A stretch of 7,217 nt of DNA from Candidatus Solibacter sp. (lineage in GTDB: Bacteria; Acidobacteriota; Terriglobia; Bryobacterales; Bryobacteraceae), in NCBI GenBank assembly GCA_017883345.1, contig JADGNT010000246.1:1-7217 (forward strand), given 5' to 3'. A program made the translations under genes and the position numbers. This document shows positions 4,876-7,217 of this stretch, piece by piece; position 1 is the first letter of the stretch, and each line of letters starts with the position of its first letter. The notes below the pieces were generated by a model. It was not told where the DNA came from, ran no database searches, and saw nothing but the letters and a program-made list of their open reading frames with translations.

Positions 4876-5700
4876 ATGGCCGGACTGCTCTACCTGGTGG
4901 CTACCCCCATCGGCAACCTGGAGGACATCACCTATCGCGCCGTGCGCGTACTGGGCGAAGCCGATCTCATCGCGTGCGAAGACACGCGGCAGTCGCGCAA
5001 ACTGCTGGATCACTACCATATCCACAAGCCGACGGTGAGCTATCACGACCACAATGAGGCGGAGCGCACGGCGGAACTCCTCGCCCGCCTGGTCTCTGGC
5101 GCCGTCGTCGCGCTGGTTTCCGATGCCGGCATGCCGCTGGTCTCCGACCCCGGGTACCGCCTGGTGCGCGCCGCCATCGATGCCGGCATCGCGGTCGAAG
5201 CCGTGCCCGGTCCCTCGGCTTCGCTCACCGCGCTGGCCGGTTCCGGGTTACCCACCGACGCCTTCTACTTCGGCGGATTCCTGCCCTCTAAGCCGGGGCA
5301 GCGGGCCAACCTGCTGGAGGCGTTGGCCGAAGAGCAGGCCACCCTCATCTTCTACGAGGCGCCGCACCGCATCCTGGAATCGCTCGAGGCCATCGAAACC
5401 GTCCTCGGCCCGCGGCCCGTGGTGGTGGCGCGCGAACTGACCAAAATTCATGAGGAGTATCTGCGCGGCACCGCCGCCGAGGTGCGCGCGCAACTGGCAT
5501 CGCGCGACACAGTCAGGGGTGAGATTACGCTGCTCATCGGCAAGGCCACGGAGCCGCCGGTTGACGATACCCCCGTGGTGGAAGCCGTGAACACACTGAT
5601 CGGCGACGGCATGCCGCGGATGGATGCCATCAAGCAGGTGGCGCGCCGCCGCGGGCTCTCCAAGCGGGAAGTGTACGCTCAGTTGTTGACTGAGAAATGA
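4876..5700 (+). CDS. rsmI: 16S rRNA (cytidine(1402)-2'-O)-methyltransferase RsmI
   Basis: RsmI methylates the 2'-hydroxyl of C1402 in the ribosomal decoding centre, using S-adenosylmethionine, and acts in the cytoplasm on 30S subunits. The 274-residue length is normal for the family. Diagnostic blocks appear in order: ATPIGNLEDIT (9-19), CEDTRQSRKLL (34-44), SYHDHNE (55-61), VSDAGMPLVSDPGY (81-94), VPGPSASLTAL (110-120), FYFGGFLPSK (130-139) and FYEAPHRI (159-166). A short helical C-terminal tail (RRRGLSKREVYAQLL) matches the usual end of the protein. The start ATG 4876 gives the family's standard N-terminus MAGLLYLVATPIGN. There is no Shine-Dalgarno site, and a -10-like box lies just upstream. 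The following serine hydrolase gene starts 27 bases after the stop, so the two are probably co-transcribed. Confidence 0.97.
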   Translation: MAGLLYLVATPIGNLEDITYRAVRVLGEADLIACEDTRQSRKLLDHYHIHKPTVSYHDHNEAERTAELLARLVSGAVVALVSDAGMPLVSDPGYRLVRAAIDAGIAVEAVPGPSASLTALAGSGLPTDAFYFGGFLPSKPGQRANLLEALAEEQATLIFYEAPHRILESLEAIETVLGPRPVVVARELTKIHEEYLRGTAAEVRAQLASRDTVRGEITLLIGKATEPPVDDTPVVEAVNTLIGDGMPRMDAIKQVARRRGLSKREVYAQLLTEK

Positions 5701-5716
5701 CGCGTGAGAAATGACG
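5691..5716 (+). repeat. 12-bp direct repeat across the rsmI stop
   Basis: TGAGAAATGACG occurs at 5691-5702 and again at 5705-5716, a period of 14 bases. The first copy contains the last codons and TGA stop of rsmI; the second ends in the GG of the next gene's ribosome site. It looks like a small tandem duplication that formed the short intergenic spacer. Confidence 0.6.
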
Positions 5717-5720
5717 GAGA
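5716..5720 (+). promoter_or_regulatory. Ribosome binding site deciding the start at 5728
   Basis: GGAGA at 5716-5720 leaves a 7-base gap before ATG 5728, an ideal distance. The nearby ATG at 5723 is in another frame and only 2 bases away. This supports 5728 as the start of the serine hydrolase. Confidence 0.6.
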
Positions 5721-5727
5721 CTATGCC

Positions 5728-7217
5728 ATGCTGAATCGCTTTCGCCTGCCGGCCGCGCTGTTGATTGAGGTGCTGCTCGCCTCGGCGCTGTGCCCGGCCC
5801 AGGACTATGTCGACGGGATCGTGGAGCGCGCCCGCAAGGAATTCGATGTTCCCGGCATCGCGGTGGCCATCGTCAAGGACGGCAACGTCGTGCTGGCGAA
5901 GGGATACGGCGTGCGCCGGCAGGGCGAGGCGGCGCCGGTCACCGCGCAATCGCTGTTCCGTATCGCGTCCAACACCAAGGCGTTCACCGCCGCCGCGCTC
6001 GCCATGCTGGTGGATGAACGCAAGATCCGTTGGGACGACCCGGTCACGCAGCACATGCCCGCCTTCCAGTTGTACGACGCCTACGTCACCCGCGAGATGA
6101 CCATCCGCGACCTCTTGACGCACCGCAGCGGACTCGGTCTGGGCGCCGGAGACCTGATGTTCTTCCCGCCCGGCGACCTCGGCCGCGACGAAATCGTCAA
6201 GCGTCTGCGCTTCATCAAACCCGCCACCAGTTTCCGCAGCGCCTATGCCTACGACAACCTGCTCTACATCGTGGCCGGGCAACTCATTCCCGCGGTCACC
6301 GGCAAGAGCTGGGACGATTTCGTCAAGGACCGAATCTTCACCCCGCTCGGCATGACGAACACGTTTACAGATGTCGCGGCGCTCAAGAAAGGCAAGGACG
6401 TGGCCACCCCGCACAACACGCTCTCGGGCAAGCTGGAAGCGCTGCCCCAGGAGGACATGGACACCAGCGCGCCGGCGGGAGCCATCATCACCTGCGTGGC
6501 GGATCTGGCGAAGTGGATGACCGTCCAACTCAATGGCGGCACCGTGGGCAAAACGCGCCTGTTCAGCGCGGCTCAGTCCAAGGAGATGTGGTCGGCGCAG
6601 ACCATCCTGCCGATCGGGGAATTGTCCAAGGATTCGCCCGCCGCCTTTGCCGCCATTCAGCCGAATTTCCATGCGTACGGTCTCGGCTGGGATCTCAGCG
6701 ACTATCGCGGCAAGCGGGTGGTGGGCCACACGGGAATGCTCTCGGGCTACGTTTCCCGCACCGCGCTGATCCCGGAATTGAAGCTCGGCATCGTGATTCT
6801 CACCAACCAGGAGGTCACCGCCGCCCATGCCGCGATCGCCGCCACGGTGATCGATCGCTACCTGGGCGTGCCCGATGCCGATTGGGTGGCGGCGTATTCC
6901 GCACGCTTGAAGAAGCAGCGGGCCGAGGGCGAGGAAGCGGTCAAAAAGGCAGCCGGCCAACGCAACCCCAACACGCGGCCCGCGCTGCCCGTGGCCAGCT
7001 ATGCCGGCCGCTACCGCGACGCCTGGTACGGCGATATGCGCATCGAGGAGCACGGGGGCAGGCTCTCCCTCTACTTCACCCACACGCCGGACCTGGCGGG
7101 CGATCTGGAGCACTGGCAGTACGACACCTTCGTGGCGCGCTGGAAGAATCGCACCCTGGATGCCGACGCCTACGTGACGTTCACGCTGAAGCCCGATGGC
7201 GGGGTCGATGAGGTGCG
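5728..7217 (+). CDS. Secreted beta-lactamase-family serine hydrolase (3'-truncated)
   Basis: The frame is open from ATG 5728 to the window edge (496 full codons, no stop). A signal peptide is clear: basic MLNRFR, a hydrophobic core, and a likely cut after CPA (residue 24), giving export from the cytoplasm. The catalytic features of the AmpC/class C-like fold (Beta-lactamase PF00144) are present: SNTK with nucleophile Ser81 and Lys84, YDN with Tyr175 and Asn177, and HTG 334-336 at the KTG position. Family landmarks LLTHRSGL (129-136) and PLGMTNT (206-212) also fit. From about residue 424 (SYAGRYRD) a DUF3471-like beta domain begins, common in the esterase and peptidase members. Most such proteins are esterases or D-aminopeptidases rather than resistance enzymes, so drug hydrolysis should not be assumed. 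It lies 27 bp after rsmI, with its own good ribosome site. Confidence 0.93.
   Translation, partial: MLNRFRLPAALLIEVLLASALCPAQDYVDGIVERARKEFDVPGIAVAIVKDGNVVLAKGYGVRRQGEAAPVTAQSLFRIASNTKAFTAAALAMLVDERKIRWDDPVTQHMPAFQLYDAYVTREMTIRDLLTHRSGLGLGAGDLMFFPPGDLGRDEIVKRLRFIKPATSFRSAYAYDNLLYIVAGQLIPAVTGKSWDDFVKDRIFTPLGMTNTFTDVAALKKGKDVATPHNTLSGKLEALPQEDMDTSAPAGAIITCVADLAKWMTVQLNGGTVGKTRLFSAAQSKEMWSAQTILPIGELSKDSPAAFAAIQPNFHAYGLGWDLSDYRGKRVVGHTGMLSGYVSRTALIPELKLGIVILTNQEVTAAHAAIAATVIDRYLGVPDADWVAAYSARLKKQRAEGEEAVKKAAGQRNPNTRPALPVASYAGRYRDAWYGDMRIEEHGGRLSLYFTHTPDLAGDLEHWQYDTFVARWKNRTLDADAYVTFTLKPDGGVDEV

Noticed and set aside
4268..5038. 256-codon plus-strand frame across the alpha/beta-hydrolase and the start of rsmI
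   Set aside because: It covers the antisense of the hydrolase, the palindromic repeat and rsmI in the wrong frame, with no recognisable domain.
5248..7113. Long minus-strand open frame (621 codons) opposite rsmI and the serine hydrolase
   Set aside because: It crosses two well-supported genes in antisense, shows no domain motif and has biased composition. It is a shadow of high-GC coding DNA.
6030..7211. 393-codon plus-strand frame inside the serine hydrolase gene
   Set aside because: It overlaps the frame that carries SNTK, YDN and HTG motifs, and its own translation is Arg/Gly/His-rich without motifs.
5728..7217. Antibiotic-resistance beta-lactamase
   Set aside because: The signal peptide and SxxK/YxN motifs fit the broad PF00144 serine hydrolase family. 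The HTG box, DUF3471-like tail and housekeeping context point to an esterase or peptidase-type member, so resistance cannot be claimed.
1..7217. CRISPR arrays, tRNA or rRNA genes, insertion sequences
   Set aside because: No regularly spaced direct repeats, no tRNA cloverleaf pattern, no rRNA sequence and no transposase gene were seen on either strand.

Overview
The window is high-GC bacterial DNA with tightly packed genes, ATGA-type overlaps, a dispersed palindromic repeat, and an assortment of secreted or membrane hydrolases. This suggests an Acidobacteriota-like soil bacterium (Bryobacterales/Terriglobia type). That placement is inferred from gene style and repeat content; no marker gene here proves it.

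Layout: (1) 1-243, the 3' end of a Gly/Tyr-rich, probably surface or secreted protein, followed by a hairpin terminator. (2) 244-701, a 458-bp non-coding stretch holding the terminator, one copy of a 72-bp palindromic repeat, a C-rich/G-poor tract, and two related dyads (GTGAGACA-N4-TGYCTCAC) that look like operators for the next operon. (3) 702-3820, a two-gene operon with a 4-bp overlap: a DrrA-type ABC ATPase, then a single 732-residue protein joining an ABC-2 permease to a complete metal-dependent amidohydrolase. (4) 3821-3895, a short convergent spacer made almost entirely of hairpins. (5) 3896-4747, minus strand, an alpha/beta-hydrolase. (6) 4748-4875, a divergent spacer, more than half of it the second repeat copy. 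(7) 4876-5700, rsmI, a 16S rRNA methyltransferase with a possible leaderless promoter. (8) 5728 to the window end, a secreted serine hydrolase of the beta-lactamase/AmpC-like family, cut off by the window edge.

The most notable object is the permease-amidohydrolase fusion. All expected metal ligands are present. An extra seventh membrane segment after the six-helix permease should place the hydrolase on the outer face of the cytoplasmic membrane. With the ATPase upstream this suggests an exporter (or importer) physically tied to an extracytoplasmic hydrolase, possibly controlled by a repressor that binds the paired dyads. The substrate cannot be read from the sequence. The rsmI and beta-lactamase-family genes are 27 bp apart and probably co-transcribed, with no obvious functional link.
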